A DNA stretch of 64,000 bases from Archivesica marissinica. Taxonomy: Eukaryota > Mollusca > Bivalvia > Venerida > Vesicomyidae. This document shows, one piece after another, positions 28,001 through 40,035 of this stretch. The first letter of the stretch is position 1. Every line of letters begins with the position of its first letter. The notes under the pieces were generated by a model that was given only the letters and a program-made list of their open reading frames with translations, searched no databases and was not told the DNA's origin. The translations under genes and the position numbers were made by a program. The stretch spans positions 67,869,497-67,933,496 of the forward strand of contig CM026387.1 of assembly GCA_014843695.1 (NCBI GenBank). Direction: 5' to 3'.

Positions 28001-31000
28001 ACAGGCGTTTTGGCTGCAACAACTCGGGCATACAACAGGCGTATTGTCTACAACAACTTGGGCATACAACATGCGTATTGTCTACAACAACTCGGGATAC
28101 AACAGACGTATTGTCTACAACAACTTGGGCAAACAACATGCGTATTGTCTACAACAACTTGGGCATACAACAGACGTATTGTCTGCAACAACTTGGGGAT
28201 ACAACAGGCGTATTGTCAGCAACAACTTGGGCATACAACAAGCGTATTGTCTGCAACAACTTGGGCATACAACAGACGTATTATCTACAACAATTTGGGC
28301 ATACAACATGCGTATTGTCTACAACAACTTGGGCATACAACAAACCTATTGTCTGCAACAACTTGGGGATACAACAGGCGTATTGTTAGCAACAACTTGG
28401 GCATACAACAGGCGTATTGTCTGCAACAACTTGGGCATACAACAGGCGTATTGTCTACAACAACTTGGGCATACAACATGCGTATTGTCAGCAACAACTT
28501 GGGCATACAACAGGCGTATTGTCTGCAACAACTTGGGCATACAACAGGCGTATTGTCTACAACAACTTGGGCATACAACTGGGGTATTGTCTACAACAAC
28601 TCGGGATACAACAGACGTATTGTCTACAATAACGTGGGCATACAACATGCCTATTGTCTACAACAACTTTGGCATACAACAGACGTTTTGTCTGCAACAA
28701 CTCGGGCATACAACAGGCGTATTGTCTACAACAACTTGGGGATACAACATGCGTATTGTCTACAACAACTTGGGCATACAACAGACGTATTGTCTACAAC
28801 AACTTGGGGATACAACATGCGTATTGTCTACAACAACTTGGTCATACAACAGGCGTATTGTCTACAACAACTTGGGCATACAACAGACGTATTGTCTGCA
28901 ACTACTTGGGGATACAAAAGGCGTATTGTCAGCAACAACTTGGGTATACAACATGCGTATTTTCTGCAACAACTTGGGCATACAACAGGCGTATTTTCTA
29001 AAACAACTTGGGCATACAATATGCGTATTTTCTACAACAACGTGGGCATACAACAGGCGTATTGTCTACAACAACACGGGATACAATAGACGTATTGTCT
29101 ACAACAACTTGGGCATACAACATGCGTATTGTCTACAACAACTTTGGCATACAACAGACGTATTGTCTGCAACAACTCGGGCATACAACAGGCGTATTGT
29201 CTACAACAACTTGGGGATACAACATGCGTATTGTCTACAACAACTTGGGCATACAACAGACGTATTGTCTACAACAACTTGGGGATAAAACATGCGTATT
29301 GTCTACAACAACTTGGTCATACAACATGCGTATTGTCTACAACAACTTGGGCATACAACAGACGTATTGTCTGCAACAACTTGGGGATACAACCGGCGTA
29401 TTGTCAGCAACAACTTGGGCATACAACAGGCGTATTTTCTGCAACAACGTGGGCATACAACAGGCGTATTGTCTACAACAACTTGGGCATACAACAGGGG
29501 TATTGTCTACAACAACTCGGGATACAACATACGTATTGTCTACAACAACGTGGGCATACAACATGCGTATTGTCTACAACAACTTGGGCATATAACAGAC
29601 GTATTGTCTGCAACAACTCGGGCATACAACAGTCGTATTGTCTGCAACAACTTGGGGATACAACAGGCGTATTGTCTGCAACAACTCGGGTATACAACAG
29701 ACGTATTGTTTGCAACAACTTGGGCATACAACAGGCGTATTGTCTGCAACAACTTGGGAATACAACAGACGTATTGTCTAGAACAACTTGGGGATACAAC
29801 AGGTGTATTGTCTGCAACAACTTGGGGATACACCAGACGTATTGTTTGCAACAACTTGGGGATACAACAGGCGTATTTTCTGCAACAACTCGGGATACAA
29901 CAGACGTATTGTCTGCAACAACATGGGCATACAACAGGCGTATTTTCTGCAACAACTCGGGATACAACAGACGTATTGTATGAAACAACTCGGGCATACA
30001 ACAGGCGTTTTGGCTGCAACAACTCGGGCATACAACAGGCGTATTGTCTACAACAACTTGGGCATACAACATGCGTATTGTCTACAACAACTCGGGATAC
30101 AACAGACGTATTGTCTACAACAACTTGGGCATACAACATGCGTATTGTCTACAACAACTTGGGCATACAACAGACGTATTGTCTGCAACAACTTGGGCAT
30201 AAATAGGCGTATTGTCTACAACAACTTGGGCATACAACAGACGTATTGTCAGCAACAACTCGGGATACAACAGACGTATTGTCTACAACAACTTGGGCAT
30301 ACAACATGCGTATTGTCTACAACAACTTTGGCATACAACAGACGTATTGTCTGCAACAACTCGGGCATACAACATGCGTATTGTCTACAACAACTTGGGG
30401 ATACAACATGCGTATTGTCTACAACAACTTGGGCATACAACAGACGTATTGTCTGCAACTACTTGGGGATACAAAAGGCGTATTGTCAGCAACAACTTGG
30501 GTATACAACATGCGTATTTTCTGCAACAACTTGGGCATACAACAGGCGTATTTTCTAAAACAACTTGGGCATACAATATGCGTATTTTCTACAACAACGT
30601 GGGCATACAACAGGCGTATTGTCTACAACAACACGGGATACAATAGACGTATTGTCTACAACAACTTGGGCATACAACATGCGTATTGTCTACAACAACT
30701 TTGGCATACAACAGACGTATTGTCTGCAACAACTGGGCATACAACAGGCGTATTGTCTACAACAACTGGGGATACAACATGCGTATTGTCTACAACAACT
30801 TGGGCATACAACAGACGTATTGTCTACAACAACTGGGGATACAAAGCGTATTGTCCAACAACTTGGGCATACAACAGGCGTATTTCTGCAACAACTTGGG
30901 CATACAACAGCGTATTTCTAAACAACTGGGATACAACAGCGTATTGTCTCAACAACTGGGCATACAACAGGCGTATTGTCTACAACAACTCGGGATACAA

Positions 31001-33639
31001 CAGACGTATTGTCTACAACAACTTGGGCATACAACATGCGTATTGTCTACAACAACTTTGGCATACAACAGACGATTGTCTGCAACAACTCGGGCATACA
31101 ACAGGCGTATTGTCTACAACAACTTGGGGATACAACATGCGTATTGTCTACAACAACTTGGGCATAACAGACGTATTTCTCAACAACTTGGGGATAAACA
31201 TGCGTATTGTCTACAACAACTTGGGCATACAACATGCGTATTGTCTACAACAACTCGGGATACAACAGACGTATTGTCTACAACAACTTGGGCATACAAC
31301 ATGCGTATTGTCTACAACAACTTGGGCATACAACAGACGTATTGTCTGCAACAACTTGGGCATAAATAGGCGTATTGTCTACAACATCTTGGGCATACAA
31401 CAGACGTATTGTCAGCAACAACTCGGGATACAACAGACGTATTGTCTACAACAACTTTGGCATACAACAGACGTATTGTCTGCAACAACTCGGGCATACA
31501 ACAGGCGTATTGTCTACAACAACTTGGGGATACAACATGCGTATTGTCTACAACAACTTGGGCATACAACATGCGTATTGTCTACAACAACTTGGGCATA
31601 CAACAGACGTATTGTCTGCAACAACTTAGGGATACAACAGGCCTATTGTCAGCAACAACTCGGGATACAACAGACGTATTGTTTACAACAACTTGGGCAT
31701 ACAACATGCGTATTGTCTACAACAACTTTGGCATACAACAGACGTATTGTCTGCAACAACTCGGGCATACAACAGGCGTATTGTCTACAACAACTTGGGA
31801 ATACAACATGCGTATTGTCTACAACAACTTGGGCATACAACAGACGTATTGTCTACAACAACTTGTGGATACAACATGCGTATTGTCTACAACAACTTGG
31901 TCATACAACAGGCGTATTGTCTACAACAACTTGGGCATACAACAGACGTATTGTCTGCAACAACTTGGGGATACAACAGGCGTATTGTCAGCAACAACTT
32001 GGGCATACAACAGGCGTATTTTCTGCAACAACTTGGGCATACAACAGGCGTATTTTCTGAAACAACTTGGGCATACAACATGCGTATTGTCTACAACAAC
32101 GTGGGCATACAACAGGCGTATTGTCTACAACAACTCGGGATACAACAGACGTATTGTCTACAACAACTTGGGCATACAACATGCGTATTGTCTACAACAA
32201 CTTTGGCATACAACAGACGTATTGTCTCAACAACTCGGGCATACAACAGGCGTATTGTCTACAACAACTTGGGGATACAACATGCGTATTGTCTACAACA
32301 ACTTGGGCATACAGCAGACGTATTATCTACAACAACTTGGGGATAAAACATGCGTATTGTCTACAACAACTTGGTCATGCAACAGGCGTATTGTCTACAA
32401 CAACTTGGGCATACAACAGACGTATTGTCTGCAATAACTTTTGGATACAACAGGCGTATTTTCTGCAACAACGTGGGCATACAACAGGCGTATTTTCTAC
32501 AACAACTTGGGCATATAACAGACGTATTGTCTGCAACAACTCGGGCATACAACAGGCGTATTTTCTGCAACAACTTGGGCATACAACAGGCGTATTGTCT
32601 GCAACAACTCGGGTATACAACAGACGTATTGTTTGCAACAACTTGGGCATACAACAGGCGTATTGTCTACAACAACTTGGGAATACAACAGACGTATTGT
32701 CTAGAACAACTTGGGGATACAACAGGTGTATTGTCTGCAACAACTTGGGGATACACCAGACGTATTGTCTGCAACAACTTGGGGATACAACAGGCGTATT
32801 TTCTGCAACAACTCGGGATACAACAGACGTATTGTCTGCAACAACATGGGCATACAACAGGCGTATTTTCTGCAACAACTCGGGATACAACAGACGTATT
32901 GTATGAAACAACTCGGGCATACAACAAGCGTTTTGGCTGCAACAACTCGGGCATACAACAGGCGTATTGTCTACAACAACTTGGGCATACAACATGCGTA
33001 TTGTCTACAACAACTCGGGATACAACAGGCGTATTGTCTACAACAACTTGTGCATACAACAGACGTATTGTCTACAACAACTTGGGCATACAACAGACGT
33101 ATTGTCTGCAACAACTTAGGGATACAACAGGCGTATTGTCAGCAACAACTTGGGCATACAACAGGCGTATTGTCTGCAACAACTTGGGCATACAACAGGC
33201 GTATTGTCTACAACAACTTGGGCATACAATATGCGTATTGTCACCAACAACTTGGGCATACAACAGACGTATTGTCTACAACAACTTGGGCATACAACAG
33301 ACGTATTGTCTGCAACAACTCGGGCATACAACAGGCGTATTGTCTGCAACAACTTGGGGATACAACAGGCGTATTGTCTGCAACAACTCGGGTATACAAC
33401 AGACGTATTATGTGCACAACTTGGGCATACAACAGGCGCATTGTCTACAACAACTTGGGAATACAACAGACGTATTGTCTGAAACAACTCGTGCATACAA
33501 CAGGCGTATTGTCTGCAACAACTCGGGCATACAACAGGCGTATTGTCTGCAACAACTCGGGCATACAACAGGCGTATTGTCTACAACAACACTGGCATAC
33601 AACAGGCGTATTGTCTACAACAACTCGGGCATACAACAG

Positions 33640-34357
33640 GCGTATTGACTGCAACAACTCGGGCATACAACAGGCGTATTGACTGCAACAACTCGGGCAT
33701 ACATCAGGCGTATTGACTGCAACAACTCGGGCATACAACAGACGTATTGACTGCAACAACTCGGGATACATCAGGCGTATTGACTGCAACAACTCGGGAT
33801 ACGTCAGGCGTATTGACTGCAACAACTCGGGATACATCAGGCGTATTGACTGCAACAACTCGGGATACATCAGGCGTATTTACTGCAACAACTCGGGATG
33901 CATCAGGCGTATTGACTGCAACAACTCGGGATACATCAGGCGTATTGACTGCAACAACTCGGGATACAACAGGCATATTGACTACAACAACTCGGGATAC
34001 ATCAGGCGTATTGACTACAACAACTCGGGCATACAACAGGCATATTGACTACAACAACTTGGGCATACAACATGCGTATTGTCTACAACAACTTGGGCAT
34101 ACAACATACGTATTGTCTGAAACAACTCGGGATACATCAGGCGTATTGACTACAACAACTCGGGCATACAACAGGCGTATTGACTGTAAATACTGGGGCA
34201 TACATCAGGCGTTTTGACTGCAACAACTCGGGCATACAACAGGCGTATTGACTGTAAATACTGGGGCATACATCAGGCGTATTGACTGCAACAACTCGGG
34301 CGTACAACATGAGTATTGACTGCAACAACTCTGGCATACATCAGGCGTATTAACTGC
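33640..34357. repeat. 33-bp edge variant of the satellite, in-frame 11-residue period
   Basis: At the right border the unit changes to one with tgactgcaac and atacatcagg and shortens to 33 bp in many copies. Since 33 is a multiple of 3, the frame stays fixed: 33747-34217 reads as an 11-residue period (TATTRDTSGVL) on the plus strand, and 33704-34036 as SRVVAVNTPDV on the minus strand. The array decays and ends near 34357, where unique sequence begins. It is probably edge divergence, not a gene. Confidence 0.85.
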
Positions 34358-34420
34358 AAATTCAAAAGTTAGTGAGAACATAGTTATAAACTGAAATGAT
34401 CATCGTCAAGAGATCACGCA

Positions 34421-36090
34421 ATGAAGTCAACCAAATCTCCACCGATCGACCAGGCATTAGAACATATAAATATAATACATGTATGTAAAGTTGCTGGCGG
34501 GTTAATTGGAATAACTCGGGATGATTGTGCAAGAGATCGATGGTGCCAGACATTTAACGAGAGAAGCAGAAGCTTAGAGCAAACATGTACCATGATGAGT
34601 ATTCACAAAGGACACAGAAGAAGACCCTGATGCCAACTCTGTCAACAGCAAGGAAACTGGACCAAAACGTATTGGAAAGGATGAGCATGATGTAGTATTT
34701 GGAGTATTTCGTTACATCAAGAACCTCTGGTATCGCTCGTTAGTCATGATGTTGGATCAGATGAAATTGCAAGATCACTACTAAGCGCAGAGAGCAAGGG
34801 TAAGGAAAAACTACAGCACTCTGTCGAACAGATGTTGCGCAAACAAACCACACGCTCGTATGAAGCTCTCCCACCATAAGCTCTTCCAAACCACTGGCCC
34901 ACTGATCTTTAAATCATTGTATCCGAGAAAGAACTAGGGCAAGACAACAACGAAAAGTTTATTGTTAAAAGCTGACAGAAGCCTCTCCAGGGATTGCTCA
35001 TTACTGTGGTATCTAGGCGGAAGATAAATCTTGCTGAAATCTTAAAACACAACTAATTCCCACCCCTTTGTCATTGGTAGATACAGCTGGATGCTTGCGG
35101 GCTGCTAGCAATGGTGTACTGGAGCATATACATATCATTAACTAGGGGGAATACTCTGAAAGATCACAGGTATGGCATTCTGTCTATCAGAGGTATGGCG
35201 TTCTGTCTACGACAGGTATGGCGTTTTGTCAATAACAGTTATGGTGTTCTGTCAATCACAGGTATGGCGTTCTGTCAATCACAGGTATGGCGTTCTATCT
35301 ACCACAGGTATGGCGTTCTGTCAATCACAGGTGTTGCGTTTTGTCAATCAGAGGTATGGCGTTCTGTCTATCACAGGTATTGCGTTTTGTCAATCACAGG
35401 TATGGCGTTCTATCAATCACAGATATGATGTTCTATCAATCACATGTATTGCGTTTTGTCAATCACATGTATTGCATTCTATCAATCACATGTATTGCGT
35501 TTTGCCAATCACATGTATTACGTTCTGTCAATCACAGGTATTTCATTCTGTCAATCACAGGTATGGCGTTCTGTCAATCACATGTATGGCGGTCTGTCAA
35601 TCACAGGTATGGTGTTCTATCAATCATGGGTGGGACAAGAGATCGACAAAAGAGACCAATTAAACGACTTATCCGACTAATTTTTTGAAAATGATAAAGT
35701 TCCTTTTCCGTCCAATTTCATGACTTCATTACATATAGCAATTCAAAAAAACAAAGACAACCTCACAGAATCATATCATTGTAATTGATAAGCAACGCAT
35801 ACATTCCAAATGTTGACTCTATCGCATCTGGCTAATTCACTGATATACACTGTGTCGAATCATCAACATGGTGTTATTTCAGCAAACTAAAGGCAACACA
35901 CGAAGTAGCAGACATGCATATAATCCTTCACGCCGTCCAGTCAGCAAATGAGTACCAACATATGGTTATAGTAAGTCATGATACAGATATACTGAAACCA
36001 CCAACCATGAAGTATCGTTCCAAACAGGCACGTCAAAAGAGGAATTTCAAAGCGGTTCATGATATAAAGCTGCCATCACATCCAGTTTAA
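34421..36090 (+). pseudogene. Decayed copy of an uncharacterised invertebrate gene family
   Basis: Fragments of one protein are legible on the plus strand in several frames. The first piece starts at 34421 and contains VAGGLIGITRDDCARDRW (about 34482-34545). Next, near 34750-34860, comes DVGSDEIARSLL followed by VEQMLRKQTT. Near 35060-35110 there is TPLSLVDTAGCLRA. After the 23-bp array there is IKRLIR and VPFPSNFHDFI, and finally an open stretch 35887-36090 with ATHEVADMHIILHA and IVSHDTDIL before a TAA. The order and motifs resemble, from memory, a large uncharacterised family predicted many times over in mollusc and cnidarian genomes, where an acidic ATHEEADTR-type motif precedes a DTDVL-type motif, suggesting a nuclease-like metal site. 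Here several acidic or basic positions of that motif are changed, stops and frameshifts are frequent, and a minisatellite interrupts the gene. The function of the family is not known to me. Confidence 0.6.
35166..35626. repeat. 23-bp minisatellite, about 20 copies, inside the decayed gene
   Basis: Units typified by tctgtcaatcacaggtatgg plus cgt repeat every 23 bp, with increasing divergence (tattgcgtt, acatgtatt) to the right. Both flanks belong to the same decayed gene, so the array expanded within it or inserted into it. Open frames through it are by-products. Confidence 0.9.
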
Positions 36091-36119
36091 ACATATTTTA
36101 TTTCCCAATCTAGTACATA

Positions 36120-36736
36120 TTGAATAATGCATACATTACAAAGAGTATCATCCGCAAAGAATGAAAAGCAATTATTATCGTATCAAACAAGAGCTGACCT
36201 CAAGTCATGTTCGTTGCAGATGATGCTCTTTCCGGATTCTGAACATGTTCCCAATCTCCAAACAACGTCTGTAATAGGCCTTTTATCTCTAAGCACTGCT
36301 ACCATAGTGCCCGTGGTTTTCAATAAGTGTATTGAATCATCCAGAGCATCGCCTGTATCTCCGAGTGACAATCGAAATGAGTGCATCAATTTGAGCATTT
36401 CGGTATCCAAAACATCTTCTGCTAATCTAGTTCTCATTTTGGATTCCTGACTCAAGTAAAGGTGTTCATTTGTAAGTTTGTAATGGATTGGGAAGCTGTT
36501 TGTGTCTCTGTCCCACTTAATATAGGCGTTTAATACAGCAATTGAGGTTTTCTTGAATTATTCTCACAACTTGTTCGCATGTTGTTTCTGATGCGCTTGA
36601 ATACATGTAAATAATCCATTATAACTAGGACAGGAGAATTGGAAACCAGATATTCAGACAATTCAGATAATGGTGTAGAATCTGTGAAAAACATTTTCTT
36701 AAAAGTCTCAGGCAAAGGGGAAACGAAAACCATTAA

Positions 36737-36775
<39 letters not shown>

Positions 36776-36841
36776 CAGCACATGAGTTGCGAGTTGTTTT
36801 TTGCTCGAAACAATCAAGATTCCTCTCCCATATCGACACAC
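36120..36841 (-). pseudogene. Decayed P-element-like transposase fragment
   Basis: Read on the minus strand from 36841, the frame carries LVIMDYLHVFKRIRNNM (near 36575-36625). This resembles the D-x-x-H-x-x-K-x-I-R-N-N motif of P-element/THAP9-type transposases. After a frame change it continues at 36455-36183 with MRTRLAEDVLDTEMLKLM, then a helix-rich stretch and LRDKRPITD, as in mollusc proteins annotated as P-transposase-like. The THAP domain, the rest of the catalytic core and the C-terminus are absent, the frame changes near 36530, and a TA run interrupts the upstream part. The fragment is convergent with the decayed gene to its left. The family call is from memory of motifs; it is clearly not an intact gene. 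Confidence 0.55.
36740..36771. repeat. TA dinucleotide run
   Basis: About 16 TA repeats within the decayed transposase frame, where they translate as an IYIYIY tract. It is a simple microsatellite. Confidence 0.95.
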
Positions 36842-36904
36842 CCCATTAACTTTACTTCTCCAGTATTACGAACCATACAGGATAGTGCAATGATACAGAC
36901 AGAG

Positions 36905-37086
36905 ACCCATTCCAGTAGTATCCTCTGGTTCTTTTACGTGCACAGTGTAAAGCACCGACACGAGACCTCGGTTTAACGTCCCATCTGAAAGACTGTTAAT
37001 TTTATTAGGGTCAGACGGGGGATCGAACCTGGGATCCCTGGATTACCAGTCCAGCGTGTTACCACTGGACTATATATCCGTCTGTA
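36905..37086 (-). mobile_element. tRNA-derived SINE, copy 1
   Basis: Read on the minus strand, a tRNA-like head carries an A box (tagtccagtgg, complement of 37062-37072) and a B box (ggttcgatcc, complement of 37020-37029) with RNA polymerase III spacing. Behind it is a body with gatgggacgttaaaccgagg and gtgcacgtaaaagaacc, a core I associate with widespread invertebrate SINEs. The anticodon-like loop reads ggt, but the T stem is mismatched, so this is not a functional tRNA. The 3' end is not well defined. Confidence 0.7.
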
Positions 37087-38470
37087 TGAGTGATATACAA
37101 GAAAGTCTTATTTATAGGACCATCTAGCCTGGATTCCAGTCTGTCGATTTTTCACTTCTGGCAAAATGACATCATCAGAAACTCAATACGGCCTCTAAAA
37201 TATATTTAGTTGACTGACCAGGCAAAATATATCGATATGTTCTCAGGCTAGACCTTATTGTAAGATTAAATTATCTGAGGTCGATAGATTCAATGGGACT
37301 TTAATCCTTTGAACCGTTGGAATGTAGAATATAGCCTACATGATGGAGCACACGTCCGATTAATTGAGCTCATACAAACAACATGCTTGCTCATAGAAAA
37401 ACATTAATATCGCGGATTATAAAGGTTTGATCGCCCCGGGTTGTAATAATATGGTCTATTCATAGCAACGAAAAATTGGATGCTGTACATTTTATTAAAG
37501 GGGGTTAGTAATGTTGTTCTTGTCATATGACGCATTCATTTAACCTAATGACATACAAGTTAATTTATTCAATTAGGCATAATATAACGGCACACATGGA
37601 TTGAATTAGAAAATATCCGAAATTGGACATTTAGTTTTACGAATTTTAAACCTGTGTATTACCTGTTATCCCTGTGTTGAAAAATGGAACGTCCCAACTC
37701 ACTATATAAGAAAACTACTGGAATTTTTTAGTCGGACCCGGTCGATCTCCTCACGACGTGCACGTCGTGACCGGGGCACATTCCGCAGCAGCAGCGTAGG
37801 ATTCTGGGATCTTCTGGTCGTCGATCTTGTGAAGGGGGAGGCTCGCCAGCATGTGGACTCACGGCTACGGCACATCAGGACAGATCCACCAGCTCTTCTA
37901 GATAGTGGGCACTGAACCACTATATCTTCGCCGACTTTCGACACTTTTTTCTGGCGGATAGACGAGACGGCGGACCTGAGGGAGCGGCAACAGTCGTGGA
38001 TCCACGCTCCCCCGAGCTACACCGGAGTTTAGTAGACTCGTTTGCGACAATCGACGACCAGATGTCTAACTGTCAGATCCGTATTAATGCTGCTGCGGGG
38101 TGACCAACAGTGAGGAGTGTGGCCCTACAAAAGACCACGTACAGACCAGGCCTTGTCAACCTGGCCGGCACAGAAAGAAGTAACCACCTGATGACGTCTT
38201 CATAAGCCATACAGAATACAGAACCGTCAGAGAATACCGAACTAATCAACGTAGAAGAACAGGAATAATCATCATAGAAGCATAGGAATAATCATCACAG
38301 AACTCGTATAATCATCATCGAATAACCACCACAGAAGAATCACCTTAGGACAAGAAGAATCACCGTAGACAAGAAGAATCACCTTAGGACATAACCATCT
38401 TAGAAAATACAGTCGCCCAAATGCATTTATGCGGTGGCGACTATAAACAAAATTACATCGTTCGTTTTTA
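37087..38470. other. Unannotated intergenic stretch
   Basis: No convincing gene. It contains a lone copy of gtcttatttataggac near 37107 that matches the terminal repeat of the foldback element at 57264, a TATATAAG motif near 37703, a GC-richer block at 37740-38100 with frequent stops in every frame, and short degenerate repeats built on aagaatcacc between 38230 and 38410. Confidence 0.6.
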
Positions 38471-38473
38471 GTC

Positions 38474-38620
38474 GGTTATAAATATTTCTATATTTGTAAC
38501 CTCCTAGCGTTCTATTTGTCCAATTTGCATCTCGATAGTTATACACAAGTATCAGATCATGTTGGGACGAATTCTACGCCGTGTCTTAGCAGCGATCTCC
38601 ACCTGGGTGTACGGTAAGTC
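38474..38620 (+). promoter_or_regulatory. Possible TATA promoter and short first exon
   Basis: A TATA-like gttataaatatt near 38474 precedes an ATG at 38559 that opens MLGRILRRVLAAISTWVY and reaches a consensus splice donor (acggtaagtct near 38613). The short basic and hydrophobic peptide could be a leader, but no second exon is recognisable in the window, so this is only a weak candidate. Confidence 0.2.
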
Positions 38621-38662
38621 TATTTTATTTACTTTAGCGACTGTTGTCATTATTTATCGTCG

Positions 38663-38694
38663 CGGATGCGGTTGCGGTTGCGGTTGCGGTTGCA
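38663..38694. repeat. GGTTGC hexanucleotide run
   Basis: Roughly five copies of ggttgc preceded by gcggatgc. Simple repeat. Confidence 0.85.
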
Positions 38695-38849
38695 TGATGA
38701 CTTTCCATGATACATGTAGTTTTTTCTTCTCCTGCTCATCAATCATGTTCTGATTATTATTGAGATCAGTGTGTTGTGGCGGAGAGTAGACCATCAGCAT
38801 TTCCTCGGTTAAACCAGCACTCGATTCTCCAACCTTGATGCCGGTGTCA

Positions 38850-39540
38850 TATAGAATAGTGACCCCCCCTTGCGGAAAAATAACCCCCCTTGCAAATAGC
38901 AATATATAGTGGGAACATATTGAATTTATTATAAGAAACTGTTCCATGCATACATGTAGAATGTGACCCCCATAATGTAGATTATCTGATTGAGGGTAGG
39001 TCACTTTTACATGCCATAGAATAATGACCCCCCCCCCCTATATGTAGATTATCCGAGTGAAGGCAGGTCAAACTTCCATGCCATATAATAATGTCCCCCC
39101 CTATAATTATGTAAACTATATGAGTGAGCGGGTCACTTTTCCATGCCATAAATTAATGACCCCCCTATGTTTACACAGTACGAGTGAGGGCGGGTCACGT
39201 TTCCATGCCATAGAATAATGACCCCCCTATGCTTTTTTATACTTTATTTATTTTACAACGATTGCGAAGCAAGTTTTAACCACTTTTATTAATCACTCTC
39301 GTTGGCTCGGATGAAAGCGTATATGTGGTCATTCGTGTGGGAGGAAACCGGAGTACCCGGAGAAAACCCACCTGTCCGATCTGGCTACCATCATACAATC
39401 TCACATACTTCCCTCTCGAGGATCGAACCCAGGTCGCATTGGTGAGAAGCGAGCGCTCTAACCACTGCACTAATCGGACAGCCAATATGCTTAAACTGTA
39501 CACGTGAGGGGGGGGGGTCACTTTTCCATGCCATAGAATA
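38850..39540. repeat. Roughly 62-bp degenerate tandem repeat with C-runs, split by a SINE
   Basis: Units contain agaataatgaccccc, tatgtagattat, gagtgagggcgggtc and cttttccatgcc in that order, with variable C-runs. About six to eight units are seen. A related block lies at 56755-56995. The SINE at 39235-39485 sits within one unit. Confidence 0.8.
39235..39485 (-). mobile_element. tRNA-derived SINE, copy 2, with target-site duplication
   Basis: On the minus strand an A box (tagtgcagtgg, complement of 39462-39472) and a B box (ggttcgatcc, complement of 39420-39429) head a SINE whose body carries the complement of ggaaaccggagtacccgg (39343-39360), a core also known from vertebrate and invertebrate SINEs such as zebrafish HE1/DANA. 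The element ends in an A/T-rich tail. It is flanked by 7-bp direct repeats tatgctt at 39228-39234 and 39486-39492, and the flanks together rebuild a unit of the surrounding 62-bp repeat. Confidence 0.85.
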
Positions 39541-39656
39541 ATACACAGCTTATAATAATTGTATGTACCATACAGACAGTAAATAAAATTGGTTTGATTT
39601 GTAAGCGACTGACAACTTGCTCACATCATGCTCACATAAGCCTATCTAATTTATCG

Positions 39657-39716
39657 GTGAAATAAAATGTTATTCCACTGGTTGAAAGCAATGGAATAAC
39701 ACATTTTATTTCTCAC
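39657..39716. repeat. Hairpin-forming inverted repeat
   Basis: The arms gaaataaaatgttattcca and tggaataacacattttattt pair over about 20 bases with one bulge around a short loop. It is a possible minimal foldback element or RNA hairpin. Confidence 0.75.
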
Positions 39717-39894
39717 TTGTTTGTACTTGTGGTGCCTAGCCACTGCATGTTGAAATGTTGTCAACGAGAACGTTTTCAGACTCAATCCGTCAGTGACATC
39801 ATTAATGACGTATTGTATGACATCATTTAATGTCGTCCAAGCAGGAGTTCTCGCGCCAATAGCGCACGGTTACATGTTTCAAAACTTTTAAGGA

Positions 39895-40035
39895 ACATGT
39901 GATAGCGCAGTGGTAAGGTGGTAGCTCATTAGCTTCATGTGCAAAAGGCCCAGAGTTCACGCCAGGCAAGGCATTTAAATTCCACATTGACTCATCTCTC
40001 TCATAGCGATGGAATCCATCAGGAACGAAGTCTCA
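39895..40035 (+). mobile_element. SINE-like element, second family
   Basis: An A box (tagcgcagtgg, 39903-39913) is followed at tRNA-like distance by a degenerate B box (gagttcacgcc, 39953-39963), then catttaaattc, ctctctc and tcaggaacga. The same order (gatagcgcag, gagttcgagcccc, catttgaattc, ctctctc, tcaggaacga) occurs at 44383-44468 in the palindrome arm, where the A-B spacing is shortened. This defines a local SINE-like family. Confidence 0.55.

Larger units (their letters stand above)
10798..33640. repeat. 34-bp satellite array, about 670 copies
   Basis: Tandem copies of a 34-bp unit, typified by ttgggcatacaacaggcg followed by tattgtctacaacaac. The common variants are ctcggg for ttgggc, aggcg/agacg/atgcg, and tctgc/tctac/tcagc. 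Units with gggatac instead of gggcatac are 33 bp and shift the frame. The unit contains no stop codon on either strand, and since 34 leaves remainder 1 on division by 3, three units encode one 34-residue period in every frame. This produces open frames of up to 967 codons (for example 26186-29089 and 17759-20647) on the plus strand and long ones on the minus strand. There is no non-repeat domain, start context, intron or codon signature, so I treat the array as non-coding satellite. Unit order is locally duplicated. Confidence 0.96.

Noticed and set aside
26186..29089. A 967-codon plus-strand frame, and similar frames of 962 and 851 codons
   Set aside because: They are the 34-bp satellite read through; all three frames and the other strand are equally open, frame shifts occur at 33-bp units, and there is no non-repeat domain.
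1..34357. CRISPR-like array
   Set aside because: Units are contiguous with no unique spacers, and the context is eukaryotic.
35111..35688. Overlapping frames of 105-163 codons across the 23-bp array
   Set aside because: They are produced by the repeat, and three overlapping frames are equally open.
37010..37083. A functional tRNA gene (ggt anticodon) on the minus strand
   Set aside because: A and B boxes are present but the T stem is mismatched, and the sequence continues into a SINE body.
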